From Terriglobia bacterium (GTDB lineage: Bacteria; Acidobacteriota; Terriglobia; Acidiferrales; UBA7541), in the NCBI GenBank assembly GCA_023512135.1, contig JAIMAG010000006.1, forward strand, positions 1 to 64,000: a DNA stretch of 64,000 nucleotides, written 5' to 3'. The notes below the pieces were generated by a model that made no database searches, was not told where the DNA came from, and saw nothing but the letters and a program-made list of their open reading frames with translations. Shown in pieces: positions 56,758 through 64,000 of this stretch; positions within the stretch are counted from its first letter, which is position 1; each line of letters begins with the position of its first letter. The position numbers and the translations under genes were made by a program.

Positions 56758-57557
56758 ACGACACCCGTCCAGAAGCCGCCGGGGTCCAGCTCGCGCAGCA
56801 CTGCGAGTTCGGCGGCGGTGGGCGGCGGGGTTTGCTTCAACTGCTCGGCCACCCGCAAAGTCCAGCCCGTGTTGGCCAGCACGTCTTCGACGCGCACACC
56901 CGGATGGACCGAATCCAGAAACGCTTCGCCGTCGGCCCCGAAACGGAGCACGCCCAGTGTGGTGATCACCGCGGCGGGGCCGGTGCCCGCCGGCAGCCCC
57001 TGCGCGCGCCGCCAGTCGTTGCCCGTGCCGTAGCCGGGCGAGGTCAGGTAGCTGACCCGTTCGACCAGACGCGTTTTTTCGTGCTTCAGCAGCACGACGG
57101 TGCGTCGGGCCAGGCAGGCGATGTCGCAGGCACCGCCCGAGCCGGGCAGGCGGATGTTCTGCTGGCCGCGCCGCGCCCAGGTCGAGTTCAGATTGCCGAA
57201 GCGATCCACTTCGGCGGCACCGAGAAAACCCAGGTCCACGCGGCCCTGCTGCAGCAGGCCCATCACGTCGAGCATCGCCCCGCACCAGGTGGCGCCGCGC
57301 AGGTTCGGCGGGTCCGCCATCGTGTAGAGCAGCTCCGCCGCGGGCGTTTCGCGGAGTACGCCGTTTTCAAACAGGCCCACGGCCCGCGGGGCATGCGTGC
57401 GCTTGGCCAGCAGGAACGCCAGCAGGGGCAGTCGCATGCCTACAAAGACCAGCTCGCCATCGCGCACTTCGCGTGCGGCGGCCGCCACCATCAGCTCGCC
57501 GAGCGAATAGCCGTGGGCCGGTTGTGGCGCGGCTTCCGTATGCGCCGGCGCAGGCAT
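56754..57557 (-). CDS. CoA-transferase family beta subunit (GctB-like)
   Basis: A 267-residue protein aligning along its length with Acidaminococcus glutaconate CoA-transferase beta: VFVGMRLPLLAFLLAKRTHAP, VGLFENGVL, FLGAAEVDRFGNLNSTW, LPGSGGACDIA, LLKHEKTRLVERVSYLTSPGY and EDVLANTGWTL. Glutamate 64 (ENG) sits at the position of the catalytic glutamate that forms the CoA thioester (ESG), arguing for true transferase activity. It is 3 nt after the BoxB-like stop. Confidence 0.88.
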   Translation of the reverse strand: MPAPAHTEAAPQPAHGYSLGELMVAAAAREVRDGELVFVGMRLPLLAFLLAKRTHAPRAVGLFENGVLRETPAAELLYTMADPPNLRGATWCGAMLDVMGLLQQGRVDLGFLGAAEVDRFGNLNSTWARRGQQNIRLPGSGGACDIACLARRTVVLLKHEKTRLVERVSYLTSPGYGTGNDWRRAQGLPAGTGPAAVITTLGVLRFGADGEAFLDSVHPGVRVEDVLANTGWTLRVAEQLKQTPPPTAAELAVLRELDPGGFWTGVV

Positions 57558-57560
57558 GGC

Positions 57561-58685
57561 TCAGTTCACCTGCGGAATCTGCTTGGGCGCGATCCATTTC
57601 GGCTCGTTCGCCTGAATGTCGTTCACCAGCCGGACGTCTTCCGGCGACGGCAGCACTTCCTGGAGATGCTGCTCGTATTCGGCCGGGCTGAGCAGTTCGC
57701 CGGTGACCGAGTACGGCTGGCCCGCGAACTCCCCGATGCGGCGGTGGAACTTCAGGTCGGGCACATACAGCTTCGGCTGGCCCGCGGGGATGTTCTTGTT
57801 CAACTGCTCGATCAGTTGCCTGCACTCGAGATGATAGAGGTAGCGGTTGTGTTCGTTCAGGTGGCCGAGATCGGCTTCCTGTTGCGCCTTCGGTTCATCG
57901 AACCGACCTTTCAGGCCCCAGACGTAGAACCAGTGCGCCGAGCTGGAATTGTCCACGCCGAACAGGTCATAGCTGACCGGCACCCACTTGTTGATGTACT
58001 TCTGCACAATCGGAATCGGCACCACGCCCGCCTTGATGACGCGTTTCAGGCCGTCCTGGCCGGTGCCCAGGTGAAAGGATTCTTCGCGGAGCATCGGGAT
58101 CATGGACTGCGCCAGCGGCGCGAAGGCCGAATAGCTGAGCATGGTGAGCTGGAACTTGCCGTCGCGATCCACGAAATCGGTATAGGTGAAAAAGTCCAGC
58201 CAGTTGTCCACCGGCTGGTTGAAGGCGCCGAGCAGCCGTTTCTGTTCGAACGCGCGTCGCTCCAGCATTTTCTGCGCTTCAATGCGACCGCCATAGCCGA
58301 AATGATGGATCAGCAGATGGCACATCTGCCAGCCGTGGCGCATCTCCTCGGTGACCACGCGGCACAGCGACTGGCGATCGTGCTCGCTCGGCGCCGTCTG
58401 GAACAGGTAGCGCTGCTGCTCGACCGATGCGAATTCCGTGTCGCCCTGATAGATGATCAGGTTCTGCAAGGCATCCCGGATGCGCTGGTCGGGGATCTGG
58501 ATCACCTTCTCCCACTTCGGTCGGCCGCGGAAGGCGCCGAACTCGATTTCGTTCGAACGCGTGGGCCCGAACTTGGCTTCGAACTTGTAATTCACGATTT
58601 CCGGGTAGTCCACGCCCACGTCCTTGATCCATTCGTGGAACAGCGTCACCCAGTCATCGAACGTGCTGATGCGTGCAGCAGGCAT
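57561..58685 (-). CDS. BoxB/PaaA-like di-iron aryl-CoA epoxidase
   Basis: A 374-residue di-iron monooxygenase. Ligands are visible: E84 in GDTEFASVEQQR, E114 and H117 in EEMRHGWQ, D173 in DRDGKFQL, E202 and H205 in EESFHLGTG. Spacings (30, 59 and 29 residues between successive ligand groups) equal those of benzoyl-CoA epoxidase BoxB, and LLGAFN, WLDFF and GLKGRFDE also match it. BoxB is about 470 residues, so this is a shorter relative. It should form an arene epoxide on a CoA thioester using O2. The reductase partner (BoxA) is not in the window. Confidence 0.87.
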   Translation of the reverse strand: MPAARISTFDDWVTLFHEWIKDVGVDYPEIVNYKFEAKFGPTRSNEIEFGAFRGRPKWEKVIQIPDQRIRDALQNLIIYQGDTEFASVEQQRYLFQTAPSEHDRQSLCRVVTEEMRHGWQMCHLLIHHFGYGGRIEAQKMLERRAFEQKRLLGAFNQPVDNWLDFFTYTDFVDRDGKFQLTMLSYSAFAPLAQSMIPMLREESFHLGTGQDGLKRVIKAGVVPIPIVQKYINKWVPVSYDLFGVDNSSSAHWFYVWGLKGRFDEPKAQQEADLGHLNEHNRYLYHLECRQLIEQLNKNIPAGQPKLYVPDLKFHRRIGEFAGQPYSVTGELLSPAEYEQHLQEVLPSPEDVRLVNDIQANEPKWIAPKQIPQVN

Positions 58686-58770
58686 TGCGTATGTTCCTCC
58701 TGTACTCTGTACTTTCCGAATCGGCTAGCCAAACCCACAGCATTCTGCCAGCAGGAATCATCCCGGGGCC

Positions 58771-59583
58771 TCACTGGCCGCGAAAAATCGGCTTGCGTTT
58801 CTCGAAAAAGGCCGACATCCCTTCGGCGGCGTCGGCCGAGCGAAAGCACTCGACCTGCCGGGCGATTTCCGCGTCCATGGCGCGGCGCAGCGCGTCCAGT
58901 GCATCGCCGAACAGCACCTGCTTGATGCCGCGCACGGCCAGCGGCGGTGCGGCGGCCAGCCGCTCGGCCAGCGCATGAAACTCTTCCTCCAGCCGGGCCG
59001 CGGGCACGACCCGGTTCACCATGCCGATGCGCGCGGCCTCTGCGGCTGAAATCATCTCGCCGGTATAGAACAGCTCCGCGGCCCGCGCCGGCCCGACCAG
59101 CCGCGGCAACAGGAAGGTGCCGCCGAAGTCCGGGAACAGTCCAACACGCGCGAAGTTTTCGCCAAAGCTGGCCTCCTCCGAAGCGATGCGCAGGTCGCAG
59201 GCCAGCGCGAGATTCATTCCCGCGCCGGCGGCAGGGCCATTCACCGCCGCCAGCACCGGCTTGGGCATTGCGCAGATCTCCAGGACTGCAGCGTGGCCGG
59301 CTTCCAGCAGCCGGCGCAGTTCTTCCGGCGCGTTGCGCTGGCGCACTTCCGCGAGCAGCTTCAGGTCGCCGCCCGAGCAGAAGGCGCGGCCGGCGCCGGT
59401 CAGAACCACGCAGCGCACCGTCGCATCCTGAGCAGCGCGCTGCAGCGCCGCCCGCAGCGCTTCCGCCAGCTCGACGTTGATTGCGTTCAGCCGCTCCGGA
59501 CGGTTCAACGTCAGAATGGCGACTGCGCCCTCGCGGCGCTCGAGCACCGCCGGTGCTACGGTGGCCTGGGTCGGTCCACTCAT
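58771..59583 (-). CDS. PaaG-like enoyl-CoA hydratase/isomerase
   Basis: A 270-residue crotonase-fold protein: LTLNRPERLNAINVELAEAL, LTGAGRAFCSGGDLKLLAEV, VNGPAAGAGMNLALACDLRIA, FGENFARVGLFPDFGGTFLLPRLVG and FEKRKPIFRGQ. The FARVGLxPDxGG segment with its aspartate is typical of PaaG-type isomerases that convert ring epoxides to oxepins. It is immediately upstream of the BoxB-like gene with an 85-nt gap. A fatty-acid isomerase cannot be excluded. Confidence 0.85.
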   Translation of the reverse strand: MSGPTQATVAPAVLERREGAVAILTLNRPERLNAINVELAEALRAALQRAAQDATVRCVVLTGAGRAFCSGGDLKLLAEVRQRNAPEELRRLLEAGHAAVLEICAMPKPVLAAVNGPAAGAGMNLALACDLRIASEEASFGENFARVGLFPDFGGTFLLPRLVGPARAAELFYTGEMISAAEAARIGMVNRVVPAARLEEEFHALAERLAAAPPLAVRGIKQVLFGDALDALRRAMDAEIARQVECFRSADAAEGMSAFFEKRKPIFRGQ

Positions 59584-59586
59584 GCC

Positions 59587-60099
59587 TCACCCGCCCAGCC
59601 GGCGCAGCAGCGCGGCAAGCTGCCGGAAGTACTTCAGCTTCTGCCGTGCACCCAATCCGGTATTTCGCCCGCTGGTCGAAGGCAGCACGAAGACGCGGGC
59701 CCCGTAGAGCATGTCGGGTTGCAAACCGTATTTGCATTTCTTCCCGGCGAAATGCTCATACGCCAGCTTGCCGTGGAAAGCCACCACTTTGGGCTGTACT
59801 TCCGACAATTTCTGAGCCAGCAGCACACGGCCTTCGGCAAAGTCTTCGCGCGTCAGCTCGTCCACGCCCCGGGTCGGGCGCTTGACCAGGTCGGTCAGCC
59901 CGATGCCGAACTCGATCACACGGCGATCGTCCCTGTATTCCAACGGTTCCGGGACCAGGCCGGATTCGTAGAGCAGTGGCCAGAACGCATTGTTCCGCCC
60001 GGCGTAGTAATGTCCGACGCGGGCCGACCGCTCTCCCGGATTGCAACCGACAATCACCAGCTTCATCCCTCGCCGAAGATAATCCGGCAACGTACGCAT
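59587..60099 (-). CDS. mug: G:T/U mismatch-specific DNA glycosylase (Mug/TDG family)
   Basis: A 170-residue uracil-DNA glycosylase family 2 protein: motif 1 IVGCNPGERSARVGHYYAGRNNAFW contains the catalytic-loop asparagine, and LPSTSGRNTGL is the intercalation loop. It excises uracil or thymine from G:U and G:T mispairs. It is only 3 nt upstream of the PaaG-like gene, so it must be co-transcribed with the aromatic genes, an odd place for a DNA repair enzyme. Confidence 0.9.
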   Translation of the reverse strand: MRTLPDYLRRGMKLVIVGCNPGERSARVGHYYAGRNNAFWPLLYESGLVPEPLEYRDDRRVIEFGIGLTDLVKRPTRGVDELTREDFAEGRVLLAQKLSEVQPKVVAFHGKLAYEHFAGKKCKYGLQPDMLYGARVFVLPSTSGRNTGLGARQKLKYFRQLAALLRRLGG

Positions 60100-60148
60100 C
60101 CCCCAGCCCTCTGCCCCGGCCCGGCGGCCCTGTGCGGACTCCCCGCTC

Positions 60149-61621
60149 TCAATCCTTCAGATTGACCCAGACGGACTTCACCTGCGTGTAGTGCTCGAGC
60201 GCATGCGCGCCGAGTTCACGGCCATAGCCGCTCATCTTGTAACCGCCGAACGGTGCCGCCGGGTCATAGTTGTTGTAAGTGTTGATCCACACGGTGCCCG
60301 CTTTGAGTTGCCGCGCGACGCGATGGGCTTTGGCGATATCCCGCGTCCAGACGGCCGCAGCCAGCCCATAAGGATTGTCGTTCGCCTGGCGGATAGCGTC
60401 TTCGAGGGTTTCGAACTCCAGCGCTGCCAGCACTGGACCGAAAATCTCTTCGCGTGCGATGGTCATGTCGTTGCGCACGCCATCGAAGACCGTCGGCTGC
60501 ACGAAATAGCCTTTGCCATTTCCGAAGGCAGCGCGCGTGCCGCCAGCCACCAGCCGGGCCCCTTCCGCTCGGCCCTTTTCGATGTAGGAGAGCACCTTCT
60601 GCATCTGCTCCTCGCTGACCAGTGCGCCGAGCCGGGTTTTGGGGTCCAGGGGGTCACCCGGCTGCAATTTGCGGGCCCGGTCGGCCAGGCGTTCGATGAA
60701 TTCGTCCTTGATTTTTTTCTCCACGAATACGCGCGAACCCGCGGCACAAACCTCGCCCTTGCCGTAAAAGATGCCTATCGTAGCGCCCTTGACGGCAGCA
60801 TCCAGGTCGGCATCAGCGAAGATGATGTTCGGGGATTTGCCACCGAGCTCCAGGGTGACGCGTTTCAGGGTATCGGCCGAATTGCGCACAATCTCCTGGC
60901 CGGTGGCGGTCGAACCGGTGAACGCAATTTTGTCCACACCCGGGTGCCGAACCAGGGCACGACCGAGCTCGCGGGTCGAACCGGTGAGCACGTTCAGCAC
61001 ACCGTCCGGAACGCCAGCCTGCTGCGCCAGCTCCGCCAGCCGCAGGGCGGTCAGAGGAGTCCACGGGGCCGGCTTCAGCACGACGGTATTGCCGCAGGTC
61101 AGCGCGGGCGCCACCTTCCACGAAGCGAGCAGCAACGGGAAGTTCCACGGGACGATGGCGGCCACCACCCCGACCGGTTCGCGCAGGGTGTAATTCAGGA
61201 AGGGCCCACGAACCGGAATAGTCTCGCCATGGATTTTCGTGGCCCATCCGGCGTAGTAACGGAAGACCTCGGCGGCCATGGGCATATCCACATAGCGGGA
61301 CTCGAAGATGGGTTTGCCGTTGTCGAGAGTTTCCAGCGTGCCCAGCTCGTCGCTGTGCTGATCGATCAGGTCTCCGAGGCGCCAGAGAATTTTCGCGCGA
61401 TCGGCTGCGCTCATCTCCGCCCAGGGGCCGGATTCGAACGCCTGACGGGCGGCCTGCACGGCCAGGTCGACGTCACGTTCGCCGGCATCGGCGACGTGTG
61501 TGATCGGCTCTGCGGTGGCCGGATTGATGGTCGCGTAGGTCCTGCCGTCGGCTGCGTCCAGCCATTGGCCGCCGATGAACAGCTTGCCCGGCCTGACCTG
61601 CACCTGCGGTGCCGTCGCCAT
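60149..61621 (-). CDS. NAD(P)-dependent aldehyde dehydrogenase
   Basis: A 490-residue ALDH superfamily enzyme: FIGGQWLDAADG, PWNFPLLLASWKVAPAL, KPAPWTPLTALRLAEL, FTGSTATGQEIV, the catalytic glutamate in LELGGKSPN and cysteine in KGEVCAAGSRV, then EEIFGPVLA and PFGGYKMSG. This is the ALDH1/2-like class rather than the fused PaaZ type. It probably oxidises an aldehyde formed on ring cleavage. The ATG at 61621 has GGAG 8 nt upstream; a GTG at 61633 sits directly on the previous stop. Confidence 0.92.
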   Translation of the reverse strand: MATAPQVQVRPGKLFIGGQWLDAADGRTYATINPATAEPITHVADAGERDVDLAVQAARQAFESGPWAEMSAADRAKILWRLGDLIDQHSDELGTLETLDNGKPIFESRYVDMPMAAEVFRYYAGWATKIHGETIPVRGPFLNYTLREPVGVVAAIVPWNFPLLLASWKVAPALTCGNTVVLKPAPWTPLTALRLAELAQQAGVPDGVLNVLTGSTRELGRALVRHPGVDKIAFTGSTATGQEIVRNSADTLKRVTLELGGKSPNIIFADADLDAAVKGATIGIFYGKGEVCAAGSRVFVEKKIKDEFIERLADRARKLQPGDPLDPKTRLGALVSEEQMQKVLSYIEKGRAEGARLVAGGTRAAFGNGKGYFVQPTVFDGVRNDMTIAREEIFGPVLAALEFETLEDAIRQANDNPYGLAAAVWTRDIAKAHRVARQLKAGTVWINTYNNYDPAAPFGGYKMSGYGRELGAHALEHYTQVKSVWVNLKD

Positions 61622-61633
61622 GGTTCGCTCCAC

Positions 61634-62443
61634 TTACTTGCCCCGGAACTGCGGCTGCCGCTTCTCGACGTAGGCGTTCAGGCCTTCCTTGGCGTCTTCG
61701 CTGGTGAACAGCAACTGTTGCAGTTCGCGCTCCAGGCCGAGTGCTTCCTGGAAGGAGATTTCCGAACCGGTTACGACAGCGCGCTTGATGCGGCCCACGG
61801 CACGCGCCGCTTTGTTGGGCGGACAGAACTGCCGGGCGTAGGCCATCACGTCGTCCCAGAAGGTCTCGCGGTCGTAGATGTCGTGGATCAGGCCGAATTC
61901 GAGCGCCTCTTCAAAGCTGAAGGTGCGGCCGGTAGCCATCAGCTCGAGCGCGCGGGCGCGGCCAATCACGCGGGACAGCCGCTGCGTGCCGCCCGTGCCG
62001 GGCAGCACGCCCAGGTTCACTTCCGGCAGGCCGATCTTGCCGCCTTCCTTGCGCGCCAGACGGATATCGCAAGCCAGCGCAATCTCCAGCCCGCCGCCGA
62101 CCGTGTGTCCGTTCAGCGCCGCAATCACCAGCTTGGGCGTCTGCTCGAGCCGGCACAGCGTTTCATTGGCGTGCAGGCAGAAGTAGTACTTGAACTGCGG
62201 ATCGGCCTTGGCCAGCATGGCGATGTTAGCTCCGGCGGAGAAAAACTTTTCACCGGCGCCGCGCAGCACCAGCACGTACACGCTTTCATCCATCCGGGCG
62301 CGGAGGATGGCCGCGTCGAGCTGCTGCATCATTTCGTAGGTGTAGGTGTTGGCCGGTGGATCGTTCATTTCCAGGATGGCCACACCGTCTTCCACCCGGT
62401 AACTGACTAGCTCCTTTTGCTCGATGGCTTGGGTTGTCGCCAT
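61634..62443 (-). CDS. Enoyl-CoA hydratase/isomerase family protein
   Basis: A 269-residue crotonase-fold enzyme: LEMNDPPANTYTYEMMQQLDAAI, RGAGEKFFSAGANIAML, LNGHTVGGGLEIALACDIRLA, GLPEVNLGVLPGTGGTQRLSRVIG (general-acid glutamate present) and VEKRQPQFRGK. First structural gene of the array, 51 nt after the TetR gene, with GGAGG before its ATG. It is likely a 2-enoyl-CoA hydratase for the ring-opened intermediates. Confidence 0.9.
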   Translation of the reverse strand: MATTQAIEQKELVSYRVEDGVAILEMNDPPANTYTYEMMQQLDAAILRARMDESVYVLVLRGAGEKFFSAGANIAMLAKADPQFKYYFCLHANETLCRLEQTPKLVIAALNGHTVGGGLEIALACDIRLARKEGGKIGLPEVNLGVLPGTGGTQRLSRVIGRARALELMATGRTFSFEEALEFGLIHDIYDRETFWDDVMAYARQFCPPNKAARAVGRIKRAVVTGSEISFQEALGLERELQQLLFTSEDAKEGLNAYVEKRQPQFRGK

Positions 62444-62494
62444 GAAATGCCTCCGGTTCGGATTCGATATAACTGTTGCGTAAACTGCTGTCGT

Positions 62495-63268
62495 TCAACC
62501 GGCCAGCCGGCCCGCCGCCTGCGCGTTGCCGCGGCTGGATTCACGCCAGCCGATGCGGTGGCCGTGGCCGTTGCATACTCCTTGGAGAAAAATTCCGGTC
62601 ATGATCTCGGCCAGCCGGTCGGCGCTGGGGTCTACCCGGGGGTTGTACCAGGTGTAGATCCAGTTCATCATGCCGAACAGACTGAGCACTGCGATGCGCG
62701 GCTGAATGCCGCGAATCCCTTCGCTGCGACGCAGTTCTTCGAAGATTTCTCGTGCCAGTGTGTAGTAGCGGCGCTTGATTTCCGCCACCTCACGGCGCAG
62801 CGGTTCCGTCAGAGCTTTTTCCTCGTGCGTGAGGACCTTCATCTCGACGGGATGGCTGAGGAAATACTCCAGGTGATTCTGCACGAACACGCGGAGCCGT
62901 TCGACCGGCTCAGCCACACCGGCCAGACGCTGCTCGAGCCGCTCCAAGATACTGCGGAAGGCACAGATCTGGATCAAATAAAGCAGTTTCTGCTTGCTTT
63001 CGCAGTAGTAGTACAGCCCCGCCAGCGGGACGCCGCTCGAACGGCTGATATCGCGCATGGAGGCGCCGGCGTACCCTTTCTCGGAGAAGACGCGCGCGGC
63101 ATGACGCAGGATGTGGCCGAGCTTTTCCGCGCTGGCCTGCCGCTCCGGCGATGAGTTGGCCGGCGGGCGGGAAAGTGGAGTGCTGTGCCGGTGGACTCGG
63201 GCACTGCTCGCGGAGAGTACCGCAGGCGATTGGCCCGCGGGCCGGTTCCGACTTTGCGGTCGCGCCAT
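62495..63268 (-). CDS. TetR family transcriptional regulator
   Basis: A 257-residue regulator. After a disordered basic N-terminus (RPQSRNRPAGQS, about 50 residues) comes the TetR HTH: ILRHAARVFSEKGYAGASMRDISRSSGVPLAGLYYYCESK, seen in successive motifs, followed by an all-helical ligand domain like the AcrR/FadR/PaaR group. It likely senses an acyl- or aryl-CoA and represses the downstream array and itself; a palindrome 37 bp upstream is a candidate operator. The ATG at 63268 is the first with coding character. Confidence 0.87.
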   Translation of the reverse strand: MARPQSRNRPAGQSPAVLSASSARVHRHSTPLSRPPANSSPERQASAEKLGHILRHAARVFSEKGYAGASMRDISRSSGVPLAGLYYYCESKQKLLYLIQICAFRSILERLEQRLAGVAEPVERLRVFVQNHLEYFLSHPVEMKVLTHEEKALTEPLRREVAEIKRRYYTLAREIFEELRRSEGIRGIQPRIAVLSLFGMMNWIYTWYNPRVDPSADRLAEIMTGIFLQGVCNGHGHRIGWRESSRGNAQAAGRLAG

Positions 63269-63304
63269 GCGTTTGGAGAAGTACGCCCGAAAACCTTGCT
63301 GAGT

Positions 63305-63314
63305 CGAACGTTCG
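63305..63314. promoter_or_regulatory. Palindromic candidate TetR operator
   Basis: CGAACGTTCG is a perfect 10-bp palindrome within GAACGAACGTTCGAC (minus strand), 37 bp upstream of the tetR ATG. Its form resembles known TetR-family operators built on inverted GAACG half-sites. Position fits autoregulation and control of the operon. Confidence 0.5.
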
Positions 63315-63483
63315 TTCCAACGATACCCGCACTCCCCTGCCCTGTCAAGCACTTCGCTTGCCGGCCACCGGTGCCTCGCACAAGCCTGCTGGCCGTACTG
63401 CGGCGCCGAAACTGCCGGTATTTCCGTGCTATGCTGGGGTGCGCCAGCGGTGATTCGGGCGCGGTTTCGCATTGACTTCACCC

Positions 63484-64000
63484 ATGAGCAGCCTCAAACC
63501 GAAACCGGTTCCAGAACGCACGCCCGTAGGGGGCGCCGACGAGCATGTGTTCGTCGAGCGAGCCCGTCGGGGAGACCTGGCGGCATTCGAAGAGCTGGTC
63601 AATCGCTACGAACGAAAAATCTTCCGCCTAGCACTGAACATTACCGGCAACCGGGAAGACGCCGAAGAGGTTCTGCAGGAAGCCTTTCTGAAGGCTTACA
63701 CAAATCTGGATCGCTTCCAGGGCGATTCCCGCTTCTACACCTGGTTGGTTCGCATCGCGGTGAACGAAGGCCTGATGAAACTGCGCAGGCGCCGTCCCAA
63801 CGTGGTTTCGCTCGACCAGGAGCTGGAAGCCGAAGACGATCTGTTGCCGCGCCAGGTGGAAGACTGGGGACCGAATCCGGAACAGCGTTTTGCGCAGATC
63901 GAGCTGCAGCGCATTCTGGACGAAGCGATCGCAGGTCTAGAGCCCGACTACCGCGTCGTCTTCGTGCTGCGCGACATCGAGCAGCTCTCCTCGGAAGAAA
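63484..64000 (+). CDS. ECF sigma factor (RpoE-type), 3' end beyond window
   Basis: The first 172 residues of a sigma-70 region 2/4 protein: region 2 FVERARRGDLAAFEELVNRYERKIFRLALNITGNREDAEEVLQEAFLKAY (two parts), FYTWLVRIAVNEGLMKLRRRR, and the beginning of region 4 LEPDYRVVFVLRDIEQLSSEE. It is cut off by the window edge. It is divergent from tetR. Any anti-sigma factor would lie to the right. Confidence 0.92.
   Translation, partial: MSSLKPKPVPERTPVGGADEHVFVERARRGDLAAFEELVNRYERKIFRLALNITGNREDAEEVLQEAFLKAYTNLDRFQGDSRFYTWLVRIAVNEGLMKLRRRRPNVVSLDQELEAEDDLLPRQVEDWGPNPEQRFAQIELQRILDEAIAGLEPDYRVVFVLRDIEQLSSEE

Noticed and set aside
56832-58925. A 697-codon plus-strand open frame
   Set aside because: Antisense to the CoA-transferase beta and BoxB-like genes with no domain of its own.
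60191-62410. A 739-codon plus-strand open frame
   Set aside because: Antisense to the aldehyde dehydrogenase and enoyl-CoA hydratase genes; composition follows their codon structure.

Overview
The window is high-GC bacterial chromosome with no insertion sequences, phage genes or CRISPR arrays. Several traits point to a Gram-negative, probably an Acidobacteriota member: lpxB, several PilZ-type proteins, secreted TPR and TolB-like beta-propeller proteins, a prolyl-oligopeptidase, and the SRP RNA-dnaX-ybaB-recR order. The phylum is an inference from gene content, not a marker analysis. Because GC is high, almost every gene carries long false reading frames on the other strand; these are left out.

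Left part (1-31 kb) is a mosaic of short units. It has a truncated secreted sugar dehydrogenase with PKD and malectin-like modules, an adenosine-specific kinase, acetyl-CoA synthetase, and a complete glycolate locus. In that locus glcD-glcE-glcF face away from a hydroxyacid dehydrogenase, a GlcG-like protein and glycerate 2-kinase, across a palindrome-containing promoter region. Then come two cupins, two SDRs, two small membrane proteins, a TPR protein, tRNA-Ser(GGA), an S9 peptidase, tRNA-Gln(UUG), a TolB-like protein, a LuxR-type regulator behind a hairpin-rich leader, an M23 peptidase, an AbgT transporter and an M50 protease. An NtrC-type regulator is followed by a near-consensus sigma-54 promoter in front of a PilZ-like gene.

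Middle part (31-46 kb) holds SRP RNA, dnaX, ybaB, recR, a 902-residue PilZ-plus-coiled-coil protein, three lineage-specific proteins, a heterodimeric ABC exporter with one degenerate ATP site, lpxB, and an M1-peptidase homologue that has lost its zinc site.

Right part (46-63.3 kb) is one tightly packed minus-strand array of about 17 kb that reads like a CoA-dependent aromatic degradation operon. Its order is TetR regulator, enoyl-CoA hydratase, aldehyde dehydrogenase, Mug glycosylase, PaaG-like isomerase, BoxB-like di-iron epoxidase, CoA-transferase beta, dienoyl-CoA hydratase, CoA-transferase alpha, rhodanese, an Spx/ArsC-like protein, 4-hydroxybenzoyl-CoA reductase (hcrC-hcrA-hcrB), amidohydrolase, 3-hydroxyacyl-CoA dehydrogenase, macrodomain protein, arsenate reductase, a small protein and a MidA-type methyltransferase. 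The Spx-like gene has an in-frame TGA exactly at its redox-active cysteine codon, followed by a SECIS-like hairpin with an AGGUCU loop, so it most likely encodes a selenoprotein. Placing a reductive, normally anaerobic dehydroxylase next to an oxygen-dependent ring epoxidase is the most unusual metabolic feature. An ECF sigma factor starts divergently at the right edge.
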